Below, piece by piece: positions 1 to 8,828 of a DNA stretch of 64,000 nucleotides; the stretch's first letter is position 1; the number at the start of each line of letters is the position of its first letter. The notes under the pieces were generated by a model. That model searched no databases, had not been told where the DNA came from, and was given only the letters and a program-made list of their open reading frames with translations. Made by a program: the position numbers and the translations under genes. Origin of the DNA: Candidatus Flexicrinis proximus (GTDB lineage: Bacteria; Chloroflexota; Anaerolineae; Aggregatilineales; Phototrophicaceae); contig JADJQF010000004.1 in NCBI GenBank assembly GCA_016712885.1, forward strand, positions 62,001 through 126,000, given 5' to 3'.

Positions 1-4
1 GGAA

Positions 5-715
5 ATGACGATGAGCCAGAATGCTCCGCAGCGTTTATATCTGATGCAGGTTGGGTCCATGCCGGAATACCAGATTCCGATTGTGTGCTATCTGGTGCAA
101 ACGGGCGACGGCAAGAATATTCTGATTGACAGTGGTCTGCCGGAGACTATGCCCGAAGAAGGATCGGACTTCGAGAATGGGCAGGACGTTATCGAGCAGT
201 TGGCGAGCATTGGCTTAAAACCGGACGACATTGATACCGTCATTTCGACGCATTATGACCTTGACCATGCCGGAAGACACGCGGCATTCACGAAGGCGCA
301 GTATGTAGTTCAGCGTGTGCATCATCTGGATGCGGCGAGCAACCCGCGTTTTGCTGCCACTCGACCCCAATGGGATCAGCCCATGGAGCGCATCCGGCAG
401 GTGGACGGGGACACGGAACTGCTGCCGGGGCTGGAGCTGATTGAGACGAGCGGGCATGTACCGGGGCATCAATCGGTGCTGGTGCGGCTGCCCCAAACGG
501 GCGCGGTTCTGCTGCCGATTGACGCTGTACCCTTCGGCGCGGGCTTTACCCGTGACGAGCAGGACGACGGCAGCAACCCGGACGCCGAAGCGATCCGCGC
601 CAGCACGATTAAACTGCTTGATCTGGTCGAACGGGAGCACATCGGGCTGGTGATTTTCGGTCATGACATGGAGCAGTGGGAAAGGCTGAAAAAGGCGCCA
701 GCGTTTTATGAGTAA
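5..715 (+). CDS. MBL-fold metallo-hydrolase, AHL-lactonase-like
   Basis: This is a 236-residue metallo-beta-lactamase-fold hydrolase. Its length and layout resemble the N-acyl homoserine lactonase branch, which opens lactone rings with a two-metal site. The metal motif is H83-Y-D85-L-D87-H88, followed by H151 (SGHVPGH), D173 (PIDAV) and H220 (FGHD). The usual motif is HxHxDH, so Asp85 replaces the second His. This may alter metal loading or mark a different subfamily. There is no signal peptide, so it is cytoplasmic. A second ATG at position 11 is an equally plausible start, because only GGAA precedes the first. The MBL fold is clear; the lactonase substrate is an inference. Confidence 0.8.
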   Translation: MTMSQNAPQRLYLMQVGSMPEYQIPIVCYLVQTGDGKNILIDSGLPETMPEEGSDFENGQDVIEQLASIGLKPDDIDTVISTHYDLDHAGRHAAFTKAQYVVQRVHHLDAASNPRFAATRPQWDQPMERIRQVDGDTELLPGLELIETSGHVPGHQSVLVRLPQTGAVLLPIDAVPFGAGFTRDEQDDGSNPDAEAIRASTIKLLDLVEREHIGLVIFGHDMEQWERLKKAPAFYE

Positions 716-884
716 AGCAGCGTTTCAAGTAAAAGGATAAAGAGAAAGCGCACAGGATAGTATCGTGTCCCTATAGCCCCCGATTTATATGGGCAGACGT
801 GACGTTGTGAAGCGTCTCGTGGCGGCGGGAGCGGTTGTGGTGACACGGCCGATTTCGGGCGGTTTGTTCCACGATGGATTGCCG

Positions 885-2147
885 CTATTTTGGCTCGGCT
901 GTCATAGCCCGCGCCACGGCCAGCACATCCGCTTTGCAGGCGGGGATCATGGCGTCGGGTGGCAGCGCTTCGACTTCGGCGATGAAAGCGGGCATGGCGT
1001 CCGGGTCGATTTTCGCCGCCAGCGCGTCGGCGGAACGCGGCTCCATCGCGCAGCGGCCCAGCACACCGCGCAGGGCTTCTTCGGTCGCCAGCGGGACGGC
1101 CATCAGCACGTAGCCACCGGCAAGGACTTCGATGCCGGGCGAGAGGGGACGGCCTTCGGTGCGGAGTTCGCCGTCCGGCGCGGCATTGCCGAAGGCGACG
1201 CGCCCGCCGAACGGGCTGACCGCCATCAGCCAGCGGCCGCCCTCACGCGGCAGCACAAGCTCGTTCACCAGCTCGCCGGTTTGGGCGTTCCAGATAAGTG
1301 CACCGCCGTCGAACGCATCTGCTATCAGGTAGTCGCCGGGCAGCCAATTCACGCTGGAGAGGTCCCGGTCAGGTGGATTGTCGATTGTATATAGCACTTC
1401 ACCTGACGTAATGTCGTACAGCTCGATGTCGTTTTCTTCGGGCGGCGGATTCACGACCGTAAAGGCACGGAAAATCGCTGCTAACGTCCGGTTGTCGCTC
1501 TTCAATCCTATATCGGGACGAAACCCAGAGAAGTTCAAGGTATGTACAAAACCATCCTCAGACTCCTGCGCGATGCTGAGAAAGCGCGTGTCGGAAATAA
1601 TCATTGTCGTTCCGTCATCGCTCCAAATCACGTTATAGGGTGCGCCGCTCGGCAGGTTAGTGAGAAGTTCGAAGGTATCGCCGATGACGCGCCAAATATA
1701 GATTTGTCTTTCGCCGTCGGCCCCAAGTGGAGCACCGACAAGATATTCGCCAGTAGGACTCCAGGACACCAGCGGAATATCATCATGGATGACTAATGGC
1801 GACAATTCGGCAATCAGCTTGATTCCTGATAACTCCGTCGCATCCCAAATCCGAACAATCCCGTCTAGCAGACTTACGGTAGCGAGGCGATCTCCCGCAG
1901 GATTCCACGCAAGATGTGTGAAACCATGTGCGCTTGAGTCATTAACCGTCTCAAATTCAGTATCGGTTATGCCCGTAACAGCGCTTATCAGGCGGATACG
2001 CCCATCACTGGAAGCAACAGCAATTCTTGCGCCATCAGAATTCCACGCAACCGCTGTGGTTTTGTGGGATGGTTGAGCATATACAGAACTCACCAGTGTA
2101 AAGAAGAAAAGCACGATCCCCGAGAAGAATCGTCTCGATGTCAGCAT
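885..2147 (-). CDS. Secreted WD40-like beta-propeller protein
   Basis: This 420-residue exported protein has a signal peptide at residues 1-24 ending SSVYAQ. Repeated propeller blades with WNSDGARIAVASSDG- and WNPAGDRLATVS-type motifs cover about residues 28-325. The last 90 residues are helical, carry two cysteines (GRCAME, IPACKA) and do not look like a blade. That tail may be a separate domain or a cap. The propeller is probably a periplasmic or cell-surface protein-interaction scaffold; no catalytic motif is visible. The 5' half (about 1380-2147) is visibly poorer in GC than the 3' half. The gene is convergent with the MBL hydrolase. The function is unknown. Confidence 0.8.
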   Translation of the reverse strand: MLTSRRFFSGIVLFFFTLVSSVYAQPSHKTTAVAWNSDGARIAVASSDGRIRLISAVTGITDTEFETVNDSSAHGFTHLAWNPAGDRLATVSLLDGIVRIWDATELSGIKLIAELSPLVIHDDIPLVSWSPTGEYLVGAPLGADGERQIYIWRVIGDTFELLTNLPSGAPYNVIWSDDGTTMIISDTRFLSIAQESEDGFVHTLNFSGFRPDIGLKSDNRTLAAIFRAFTVVNPPPEENDIELYDITSGEVLYTIDNPPDRDLSSVNWLPGDYLIADAFDGGALIWNAQTGELVNELVLPREGGRWLMAVSPFGGRVAFGNAAPDGELRTEGRPLSPGIEVLAGGYVLMAVPLATEEALRGVLGRCAMEPRSADALAAKIDPDAMPAFIAEVEALPPDAMIPACKADVLAVARAMTAEPK

Positions 2148-2435
2148 AAAGTCCCTTTCTTCAGTCTAGGTTGCCTACGGGGTCGGGGTCATAGAAGGTA
2201 TGCGGGTAACCAGAGAAGGCATGACGTTCACAGTCATAATTCTGGAACAAGTATCCCACGAAACGCTTAGCGTGTTCCGTCCGACGGCAGGGCGGCTGGC
2301 CAACGGTTTGATTTGGCGGCGTTTTGTGGGTAATGTGAGTGATGTGCATCACTGCGTGCAGGGGGCCGGCCATGACACGCCGCCCTCACGCGACTCGGTT
2401 GCCGCTCGCTGAACGACCGGAGAGAGGACCTTCCT

Positions 2436-2915
2436 ATGCCCAGCGTCCTGTTCGTGTGTTTCGCCAATCTGTGCCGGTCGCCGATGGCCGAAGCCGTGAT
2501 GAAGCATCTGGTCCACGAGGCGGGGCTGACCGAGGAAATCGCGGTCGATTCGGCCGGCACACACTGCGGATTTCCGGGCGAAGAGCCGTATTTTCGGACG
2601 ATCGACACGCTGTTTGAACACGGCATCAAGTCGACCTGCCGGACGCGGCGGCTGGAGCGTACCGACCTGAGCGACTTCGATTATGTGCTGGCGATGGACC
2701 GCCGCAATCTGACGTCCATCGAGCGGCAGTATGGCAGCGGGAGCGCGGACGTGCGGCTGTTCCTGAGCTTCGCGCAGGAGGCCGGGACGATCGGGTTCGA
2801 CGAGGTGAGCGACCCGTATCCTGACGGCGATTATGCGACCACCTACGAGACGATCATGACCGGCTGTACGGCGCTGCTGGACTTTCTGCGGCGCGAGGAC
2901 ACCCCGGCGCCGTGA
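2436..2915 (+). CDS. Low-molecular-weight protein-tyrosine phosphatase
   Basis: This 159-residue cytoplasmic phosphatase belongs to the LMW-PTP family, which also includes arsenate-reductase-like members. The P-loop is at the N-terminus as C8-FANLC-R14-S, which matches the CX5RS signature. The general-acid Asp is in V-S-D126-P-Y-P-D near the C-terminus. The length is normal for the family. It removes phosphate from tyrosine phosphoproteins; its partner here is unknown. The start follows a purine-rich ribosome site (GAGAGGA) with good spacing. The gene stands alone, downstream of a 288-base gap divergent from the secreted propeller gene. An arsenate-reductase role is less likely because the DPY acid loop is typical of phosphatases. 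Confidence 0.93.
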   Translation: MPSVLFVCFANLCRSPMAEAVMKHLVHEAGLTEEIAVDSAGTHCGFPGEEPYFRTIDTLFEHGIKSTCRTRRLERTDLSDFDYVLAMDRRNLTSIERQYGSGSADVRLFLSFAQEAGTIGFDEVSDPYPDGDYATTYETIMTGCTALLDFLRREDTPAP

Positions 2916-2997
2916 TCCACGGAGACCACGTCGCTTGCGGCGGACGCGGGAAAACCGGTATAACCGGCGTGTGAGACGATAGTCAGGAGAGAGCGTG

Positions 2998-4053
2998 ATG
3001 GAATACAGATTCTTGGGTGGATCGGGGTTAAAAGTCCCCGTATTGAGTTTCGGGACCGGGACGTTTGGCGGGAGCGGCGACTTTTTCTCGGCGTGGGGGA
3101 ATTCCGACGTCGCGCAGGCGTCGCGGATCGTCGATTTATGCATGGACGCGGGGATCAACCTATTCGATTCGGCCGACGTCTATTCAAACGGGCTGTCGGA
3201 AGAAATCCTGGGTAAAGCCATCGCCGGACGGCGCGACAAGATGCTGATTTCGACCAAGGCGACCTTCCGCATGAGCGACGAGCCGAACGACGCGGGGTCA
3301 TCGCGGGCACGGCTGATCCGCTGCTGCGATAACAGCCTGCGCCGCCTGGGCACCGACTATATCGACATCTATCACATGCACGGCTTCGACGCCATGACGC
3401 CGGTCGAGGAAGTGCTGGGCGCGCTGGAGACGCTGGTGCAGAGCGGCAAGGTGCGCTATATCGCCTGCTCGAACTTCTCCGGCTGGCACCTGATGAAATC
3501 GCTGTCGATCTCCGAGCGCTACGGCTGGGCGCGCTACGTCGGCCATCAGGCGTATTACTCGCTGATCTGCCGCGACTTCGAATGGGAACTGATGCCGCTG
3601 GCGCTCGACCAGAAGGTCGGCACGCTGGTGTGGAGCCCGTTGGGCGGCGGCCGCCTGAGCGGCAAAATCCGGCGCGACACGCCGGCCCCGGCTGGCTCGC
3701 GCATCGCCCAGATCGGCGGCGAAGGCACGCCCCCGACCGAGGAAGTGTTCTTCCGCGTGATCGACGCGCTGGCGGCGGTGGCGGCGGAAACCGGCAAGAC
3801 CATCCCGCAGGTCGCGCTCAACTGGCTGCTGCAGCGCCCGACCGTCTCCACGCTGGTGATCGGCGCGCGCAACGAAGAACAGCTGCGCTCGAACCTCGGC
3901 GCGGTCGGCTGGTCACTAACGGCCGAGCAGATGAAAACGCTCGACATCGCCAGCGAGATTCAGCCGACCTACCCGTACTGGCATCAGCGCAACGCGTTCA
4001 TCGAGCGCAATCCGGCGCCGGTGCCGGTCTACTATATGAATAAGCCCGAGTAA
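2998..4053 (+). CDS. Aldo/keto reductase
   Basis: This is a 351-residue NADPH-dependent oxidoreductase of the aldo/keto reductase superfamily, of the type related to potassium-channel beta subunits. The catalytic tetrad is visible as D57, Y62 (FDSADVYSNG), K87 (ISTKATF) and H127 (YHMHGFD). The C-terminal cofactor segment VIGARNEEQLRSNL is also present. An in-frame GTG lies one codon upstream at 2995, but the ATG at 2998 has the better spacing from AGGAGAG. Only three bases separate it from the following methyltransferase gene, so the two are probably co-transcribed. The physiological aldehyde or ketone substrate cannot be read from the sequence. Confidence 0.93.
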   Translation: MEYRFLGGSGLKVPVLSFGTGTFGGSGDFFSAWGNSDVAQASRIVDLCMDAGINLFDSADVYSNGLSEEILGKAIAGRRDKMLISTKATFRMSDEPNDAGSSRARLIRCCDNSLRRLGTDYIDIYHMHGFDAMTPVEEVLGALETLVQSGKVRYIACSNFSGWHLMKSLSISERYGWARYVGHQAYYSLICRDFEWELMPLALDQKVGTLVWSPLGGGRLSGKIRRDTPAPAGSRIAQIGGEGTPPTEEVFFRVIDALAAVAAETGKTIPQVALNWLLQRPTVSTLVIGARNEEQLRSNLGAVGWSLTAEQMKTLDIASEIQPTYPYWHQRNAFIERNPAPVPVYYMNKPE

Positions 4054-4056
4054 CCG

Positions 4057-4992
4057 ATGGTTGATCCGATTGCCGGAATTCTGGCCGCGCACCGGCTGGT
4101 CATGCTCGACGGCGCGATGGGGACGGAACTGCAGGCGCGCGGCTGCGACGTGGCTGACCCGCTCTGGTCAGCGCGGGTGCTGATCGAGCAGCCGGAGCTG
4201 ATCCGGCAGGTGCATGCCGATTACTACGCGGCGGGGGCAGATGTTGCGACCACCGCCAGCTATCAGGCGACCATCGAGGGTTTTGGCCGGCGCGGACTCT
4301 CGCATGAACAGGCGGCCGGTCTGATGCGCCTGTCCGTGCGTCTGGCGGTCGAGGCGCGCGACGCCTTCTGGAGCGAACCCGCCAACCGCGCTGGACGCTC
4401 GCGGCCGCTGGTGGCGGCGTCGGTCGGTCCGTATGGCGCATATCTGGCCGACGGCTCCGAGTATCGCGGCGACTACGGCTTGAGCGAGGACGAACTGGCC
4501 GAATTTCACCGCGAACGCTTCGGCGTGCTGGCGGAGTCCGGCGCGGATCTGCTGGCCTGCGAGACGATCCCGTGCCTGTCCGAAGCCCGCGCGCTGCTGC
4601 GCCTGCTGGACGCGCATCCGGGAGTCACTGCCTGGATCAGCTTCTCGTGCCGCGACGGCCTGCACACCAACCATGGCGAACTTATTGCCGAATGTGCCGC
4701 GCTGGCCGGGGCGCACCCGCAGGTCGCCGCGGTGGGCGTGAACTGCACGGCGCCGGAGTTCATCCCCGATCTGGTGGCCGCCATGCATGCCGCGACTGGC
4801 AAACCGATCCTCGCCTACCCCAACACCGGCGAAGCCTACGATCCGGTCAGCAAGACGTGGATCGACGGCGGCGCCTGCGACTCGTTCGCGGCACAGGCCG
4901 ATACCTGGGCCGCGGCGGGTGCGCGTGTGATCGGCGGGTGCTGCCGGACGACGCCGGCGCATATCCGCGCGCTGGCCGGGGCGCGGATTTAA
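4057..4992 (+). CDS. mmuM: Homocysteine S-methyltransferase (MmuM/BHMT family)
   Basis: This 311-residue enzyme transfers a methyl group from S-methylmethionine or S-adenosylmethionine to homocysteine to make methionine. The fold is a zinc-dependent TIM barrel. The zinc cysteines are visible as C230 (GVNCTAPEF) and C295-C296 (GGCCRTTPAHI), and the N-terminal LDGAMGTEL motif is typical. The length matches E. coli MmuM. The start lies three bases after the aldo/keto reductase stop, so translation is likely coupled. A dispersed hairpin element follows the stop directly. The exact methyl donor is not fixed by sequence alone; the family assignment is firm. Confidence 0.92.
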   Translation: MVDPIAGILAAHRLVMLDGAMGTELQARGCDVADPLWSARVLIEQPELIRQVHADYYAAGADVATTASYQATIEGFGRRGLSHEQAAGLMRLSVRLAVEARDAFWSEPANRAGRSRPLVAASVGPYGAYLADGSEYRGDYGLSEDELAEFHRERFGVLAESGADLLACETIPCLSEARALLRLLDAHPGVTAWISFSCRDGLHTNHGELIAECAALAGAHPQVAAVGVNCTAPEFIPDLVAAMHAATGKPILAYPNTGEAYDPVSKTWIDGGACDSFAAQADTWAAAGARVIGGCCRTTPAHIRALAGARI

Positions 4993-4995
4993 ACC

Positions 4996-5165
4996 CAGCT
5001 ATGGATAAGTTGGGGTTTCACCCCAAACCCCAGCAGGAGTTTGCACTCCTGCACCTCTCATAGCGATTTGACGGCGCTGCGCCGTCAAATCACAGATGAG
5101 GGAGTCCAGAGGGCGAAAGCCCTCTGGCGGTGGTGCGGAGGCGGAGCCTCTGCAGAATCCGGATT
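4996..5165 (+). repeat. Dispersed multi-hairpin intergenic element, copy 1
   Basis: This copy fills the gap between two convergent genes, starting right after the mmuM stop. Reading on the plus strand there are consecutive hairpins. The first is 5012-5031 (GGGGTTT/AAACCCC). The second is 5034-5051 (CAGGAGT-TTGC-ACTCCTG). A variable stem lies at 5063-5075 and 5081-5093, enclosed by CTCAT/ATGAG. A GAAA-capped stem at 5106-5127 (CCAGAGGGC/GCCCTCTGG) comes next, then a GGAGGC-type arm. Nine further copies occur in this window. Confidence 0.85.
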
Positions 5166-5171
5166 TGCTGC

Positions 5172-6299
5172 TCACGCCAACTGGATCAACTGGCGCACGG
5201 CCAGTCCCTGCGCCAGCGCGTCGAAGGCCGGATTGATGGCGTCGAGCGCAATGGTATGGGTGTGGAGTTTGTCGACCGGCAGCATGCCAGCCTTATACAG
5301 GGCCAGAAAACGCGGGATGTCGCGGCGCGGGACGGCGCTGCCCATATACGAACCCATCAGCACGCGCTCCTCGGCGACGAGGCTGACCGCCGGCACGGTG
5401 AACTGTTTGCTTGGGTGGGGCAGCCCCATGGTGACCGTTGTTCCGCCGCGCCGCGTCGCCTGATAGGCCTGGGCGAGCACCTTTTCGCTGCCAACGCTTT
5501 CGAAGGCGTAGCGCGCGCCGCCGCCCGTCAGGGTCTTGATCGCCTCGACCGGGTCTTCGTCTGTGGCGTTGACGGTATAGGTCGCGCCGAGCTCACGGGC
5601 GAGGGCCAGTTTGTCTTCGAGGATGTCCACCGCGATGATCGGATAAGCGCCGGCTGCCCGCGCGCCGAGTACGGTGCTCAGGCCGACGCCGCCCATGCCG
5701 AAGACCGCCACCGACATCCCCGGCGCGACCCTGGCCGTGTTGACGACCGCGCCGACGCCGGTCATCACGGCACAGCCGAACAGCGCGGCCTTGTCGAGCG
5801 GGATTTCCGGATCGATCCTGACCAGCGATTCCTGGGCTGCGACGGTGAACTGGGTGAAAGCCGATACGCCGAGGTGGTGGTGCAGGGTATGGCCGTCTTT
5901 ACTGAAGCGCCGCCCGCCCTCTAGGAGCGACCCGGCGGTATTGGCCTTGGCGCCGTTTTCGCACAGGGCGGGACGGCCTTCCGCGCAGGGGATACAGTGG
6001 CCGCAGACCGGCACAAACGAGAATACGACATGATCGCCGGCGGCGAAGTCGCGCACGTCGGCGCCGATCCCGCGAACGATGCCGCTGGCCTCATGCCCCA
6101 TCACCATCGGCATCACGCGCGGCCGCGACCCGTCGATGACCGACAGGTCGGAGTGGCACAGGCCGGCGGCGGCGATCTCCACCAGCACCTCGCCGCGTTC
6201 CGGCCCGGCCAGTTCGAGGTCTTCGATGTGCAGGGGCTGCGACTGCGCGTATGGGGCGGGATCGCCCATCGTATACAGGACTGCGGCGCGGGTTTTCAT
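5172..6299 (-). CDS. Zinc-dependent alcohol dehydrogenase
   Basis: This is a 375-residue medium-chain, zinc-containing NAD(P)-dependent alcohol dehydrogenase. The catalytic zinc ligands are in AAAGLCHSD and MGHEASG. The structural-zinc cysteines are in the CGHCIPCAEGRPALC segment. The Rossmann motif is GMGGVGLS. The start is the ATG at 6299, because the reading frame upstream of it is non-homologous. This ATG overlaps the stop of the upstream thioesterase gene as ATGA, so translation is coupled. It oxidises an alcohol or reduces an aldehyde, and the thioesterase partner suggests acyl or aldehyde metabolism. The exact substrate is unknown. Confidence 0.92.
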   Translation of the reverse strand: MKTRAAVLYTMGDPAPYAQSQPLHIEDLELAGPERGEVLVEIAAAGLCHSDLSVIDGSRPRVMPMVMGHEASGIVRGIGADVRDFAAGDHVVFSFVPVCGHCIPCAEGRPALCENGAKANTAGSLLEGGRRFSKDGHTLHHHLGVSAFTQFTVAAQESLVRIDPEIPLDKAALFGCAVMTGVGAVVNTARVAPGMSVAVFGMGGVGLSTVLGARAAGAYPIIAVDILEDKLALARELGATYTVNATDEDPVEAIKTLTGGGARYAFESVGSEKVLAQAYQATRRGGTTVTMGLPHPSKQFTVPAVSLVAEERVLMGSYMGSAVPRRDIPRFLALYKAGMLPVDKLHTHTIALDAINPAFDALAQGLAVRQLIQLA

Positions 6300-6718
6300 C
6301 AGGAAAGCCTTTCGAGAGCCGCGCGAACGCCCGCCGGGATGGGCTGCGGGCGGCGCGTGGCGCGATCTACAAATACATGGACGAAATAACCTTCGGCGGC
6401 GGGCAAATCGCTGCCGCGCGTGTACAGCCCGATCTCGTAGCGGACGCTGGAGGTGCCGAGTTTTGCCACACGCAGGCCGGCTTCCACGACCTCCGGGAAG
6501 GTCAGCGAGGCCATGAACTTGCACTGCGTTTCGACCGCCACGCCGATGACTTCACCGGCCGCGATGTCCAGCCCGCCGTGGTGGATCAGGTACTCGTTGA
6601 TGACGGTATCGAAATACGAGTAGTAGACGACGTTGTTGACGTGGCCGTAGATGTCGTTGTCCATCCAGCGCGTCGGGATTTGCAGGAAATGCGGATAGCG
6701 GTCGCGTCCGTCGGGCAT
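6299..6718 (-). CDS. Acyl-CoA thioesterase, 4HBT hotdog family
   Basis: This 139-residue hotdog-fold thioesterase hydrolyses acyl-CoA esters. The family motif is visible as R-W-M-D-N-D-I-Y-G-H-V-N-N near residue 20-29, with the catalytic Asp in it. The reading frame stays open to 6910, but that extension is a read-through of a dispersed repeat. The ATG at 6718 fits the family length and follows AAAGGACTC, a good ribosome site. Its stop overlaps the start of the alcohol dehydrogenase (ATGA), so the two form a coupled pair. It is cytoplasmic. The acyl-chain specificity is not readable. Confidence 0.9.
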   Translation of the reverse strand: MPDGRDRYPHFLQIPTRWMDNDIYGHVNNVVYYSYFDTVINEYLIHHGGLDIAAGEVIGVAVETQCKFMASLTFPEVVEAGLRVAKLGTSSVRYEIGLYTRGSDLPAAEGYFVHVFVDRATRRPQPIPAGVRAALERLS

Positions 6719-6763
6719 GACGAGTCCTTTGGGTGGCTGCACGAGAGGCTGTCGCGCGTCTTT

Positions 6764-6897
6764 GGTTGTGGAGGCAGCGCCTCCACGCCTCCGCGAGGAA
6801 CTTGCGCCCCTCGACCCCTCATCGGTATAAGAGGTACAGGCGGGCCAACACCTGCCGGGTTGAAGGTGGAACCCGATCGAAGGTGCATCGCACACAC
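6764..6897 (-). repeat. Dispersed multi-hairpin element, copy 2 (lacks the variable stem)
   Basis: This copy lies between the divergent thioesterase and sigma-factor genes, the only copy in a divergent gap. It keeps the GGAGGCAGCGCCTCC hairpin, the GAGG...CCCTC stem and the terminal AAGGTGCATCGCAC sequence. The central variable hairpin has been deleted. It is inverted relative to copy 1. Its sequence creates the false N-terminal extension of the thioesterase reading frame. Confidence 0.75.
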
Positions 6898-7013
6898 TAG
6901 AATAACGCATCCGGACGAAGCGGGGTAAAGGGCGCGCAGGACGGCGTGAACCTTTGGGGCCTGGCGCGGATATATAGGGTGTGGGTACTCACAAGACCAT
7001 ATCGGGAGGGGTG

Positions 7014-7577
7014 ATGAACGAATACGAGGCGATCGAACGCCTTCGCCGAGGCCAGATCAGCGGCCTCGGCGCCCTCGTGGAACGCTATCAGGTGCAGGCC
7101 GTGCGTGCCGCGTATCTGGTCACTCAGGATCAGGAGGCCGCCCAGGATATAGTGCAGAACGCCTTCCTGCGCGTCTTTCGCTCGATCGGCAGTTTCGATC
7201 CGGCGCGGCCGTTTGGCGCGTGGTTCATGCGGATTGTCGTCAACGATGCGCTGAAGGCCGCGACCCGCGGCAGACGGGTCGAGCCGGCGGACGCGGAAAC
7301 CGCCGACATGTGGCTGGAAAGCCTGCCCGATCCGGGGCCAATGCCGGAGACCGCCGCCGAAGCTGCCGAACTGGAGCAGCAGGTCTGGACGGCGGTGCAG
7401 ACGCTGTCGCCAGAACTGCGCGCGGTGGTGGCAATGCGCTACTACCTCGAACTGAGCGAGCAGGAGATGGCCCAGCGGCTGAGCGTCCCTGCCGGCACGA
7501 TCAAATCGCGACTGCATGCCGCCCGCCGATCCCTTCGTAAGCTGCTCGCCGCGCGTCTGCCGGAATGGGAGGCCTGA
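7014..7577 (+). CDS. RNA polymerase sigma factor, ECF (sigma-70) family
   Basis: This 187-residue extracytoplasmic-function sigma factor directs RNA polymerase to stress promoters. Region 2 is visible around residues 20-90, with QDIVQNAFLRVFRS. Region 4 lies around 125-180, with a helix-turn-helix in LSEQEMAQRLSVPAGTIKSR. The ATG at 7014 is chosen because GGGAGGGG precedes it; an upstream in-frame ATG at 6981 lacks one. The next gene, which encodes a single-pass membrane protein, begins five bases after the stop. This is the standard layout of a sigma/anti-sigma pair. The genes under its control cannot be identified here. Confidence 0.93.
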   Translation: MNEYEAIERLRRGQISGLGALVERYQVQAVRAAYLVTQDQEAAQDIVQNAFLRVFRSIGSFDPARPFGAWFMRIVVNDALKAATRGRRVEPADAETADMWLESLPDPGPMPETAAEAAELEQQVWTAVQTLSPELRAVVAMRYYLELSEQEMAQRLSVPAGTIKSRLHAARRSLRKLLAARLPEWEA

Positions 7578-7582
7578 ACCCA

Positions 7583-8599
7583 ATGGACGCCAAACGCCTG
7601 AAACAGTATCTATCGCGCAAACTCGAATCGGAGATTTCCAATACCATGAACCTCTGGCCGCAAATCCAGAAGCAAGTCCAGCCAGAATCCGCGCCGCGTC
7701 CCCGCATGGCACTGCGCCCCCGCCACGCGTTGGTCGTCGCGGCACTCGCCGTACTGGCGACCACTGCCTATGCCGTGTTCCAGCTGATCGCGCCGCCCGA
7801 CCCGGGCATGGCTGCCGTCAGCGGCCAGGCGCTGCAGGTCAACCAGACGCAGTCCGTCGAGAGCCTATCGGCCGGCCTCACCGACATCACGATCACGCTG
7901 GCGACTGCTTATGCCGACGCCAACCGCATCAACCTGACCTATTCGGTTACCGGCGAGTCGGCGTCCAGCGGGACGACACTGTTCATCAACCCGACGCTGT
8001 CGGATGCGCAGGGGACGGTTTACCCGTTCCTCAGCGCGGGCCGCGACGACTTTGAAGGGCAGGACGGCAGCGCCTACAGCAGAACCGGGACTCTCAGCTT
8101 CGACGCGTCACAGGTGGCCGGCGCGCCGTCGGCGCTGAACCTGAGCGTGCATTTCGATGTCGCCTACAGCGATGACGACCTGCGCGCCGCCGACCCGAAC
8201 GGCATGATGATGGCGGGGCAGGCTGACTTTGCGGTCAGCGTGCCGTTCAACGCGGGGACGGTGGTGGCTGTCAACCAGACTGTCGGCGAAGTGACGCTCC
8301 AGCGTGCGGTGATCGCGCCGTCGCTGACCCGCCTTGAAATCTGCCCGGCAGCCGGCCTGCTCGGCGCGGCAGACTGGTGGCAGTGGACGGTCGTCGGCAG
8401 CCTGACTATCGGCGGCCAGCCGGTGGCGACCGGCGAGACGCTTACCCTGGCCGCGGCGGACAGCGCCTGCCCATCGGTGATCGTGCCGTACGCCCTCGAT
8501 GGCCGGGCCGGCGCATGGGCGGTCACGCTCGACGCCTTCACGGCTGAAGGCAGGGCGCGTGTCGATGGCCCGTGGACGTTTACCTTCGACCTGCCGTAA
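7583..8599 (+). CDS. DUF4179-like membrane protein, probable anti-sigma factor
   Basis: This is a 338-residue protein with a short cytoplasmic N-terminus and one membrane helix at about residues 50-72 (LVVAALAVLATTAYAVF). A large beta-rich extracytoplasmic domain follows. This layout resembles DUF4179 proteins that pair with ECF sigma factors. The likely role, inferred from position, is to hold the upstream sigma factor at the membrane until an envelope signal arrives. No zinc-binding ZAS motif is visible. The start at 7583 sits behind GGGAGGC, and an in-frame ATG at 7565 overlaps the sigma gene. A terminator hairpin follows at 8626. Confidence 0.75.
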   Translation: MDAKRLKQYLSRKLESEISNTMNLWPQIQKQVQPESAPRPRMALRPRHALVVAALAVLATTAYAVFQLIAPPDPGMAAVSGQALQVNQTQSVESLSAGLTDITITLATAYADANRINLTYSVTGESASSGTTLFINPTLSDAQGTVYPFLSAGRDDFEGQDGSAYSRTGTLSFDASQVAGAPSALNLSVHFDVAYSDDDLRAADPNGMMMAGQADFAVSVPFNAGTVVAVNQTVGEVTLQRAVIAPSLTRLEICPAAGLLGAADWWQWTVVGSLTIGGQPVATGETLTLAAADSACPSVIVPYALDGRAGAWAVTLDAFTAEGRARVDGPWTFTFDLP

Positions 8600-8625
8600 G
8601 CAGCCGCAGGTTCTGACATCCAGCG

Positions 8626-8656
8626 AAGCGCCTCGGTTACGCCGGGGCGCTTTGCC
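8626..8656 (+). terminator. Terminator after the sigma/anti-sigma pair
   Basis: An 11-bp stem AAGCGCCTCGG / CCGGGGCGCTT with a TTAC-type loop begins 27 bases after the stop. The T-run is short (TTT), so it is a moderate intrinsic terminator. Confidence 0.6.
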
Positions 8657-8755
8657 TGTACGGCGCGGGACGGCCGTATCAGCGGCGCGGAGCAGCCGGG
8701 CGATGTGAAATCCTGAAGGAGAAATCAGAACATCCGATATATAGATTAATATTGC

Positions 8756-8784
8756 TTGTAAGGTTATTTCCACCGTGATATAGT
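8756..8784 (+). promoter_or_regulatory. Candidate sigma-70 promoter for the STAS-like gene at 8829
   Basis: TTGTAA (8756-8761) and TATAGT (8779-8784) are separated by 17 bases in an AT-rich stretch. They lie about 45 bases ahead of the ATG at 8829. The match to consensus is by eye. Confidence 0.45.
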
Positions 8785-8828
8785 GAACAAATCATCCTGC
8801 ATTATGAACACTTGGAATTATCGTCCCT

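Noticed and set aside
4996..5165. Dispersed elements as simple intrinsic terminators
   Set aside because: The stems are not followed by T tracts and there are several stems per copy. Separate ordinary terminators with T tracts lie next to copies 3, 6 and 9.
6719..6910. N-terminal extension of the thioesterase
   Set aside because: The extension translates repeat copy 2 and the family motif begins just after the ATG at 6718, which has a good ribosome site.
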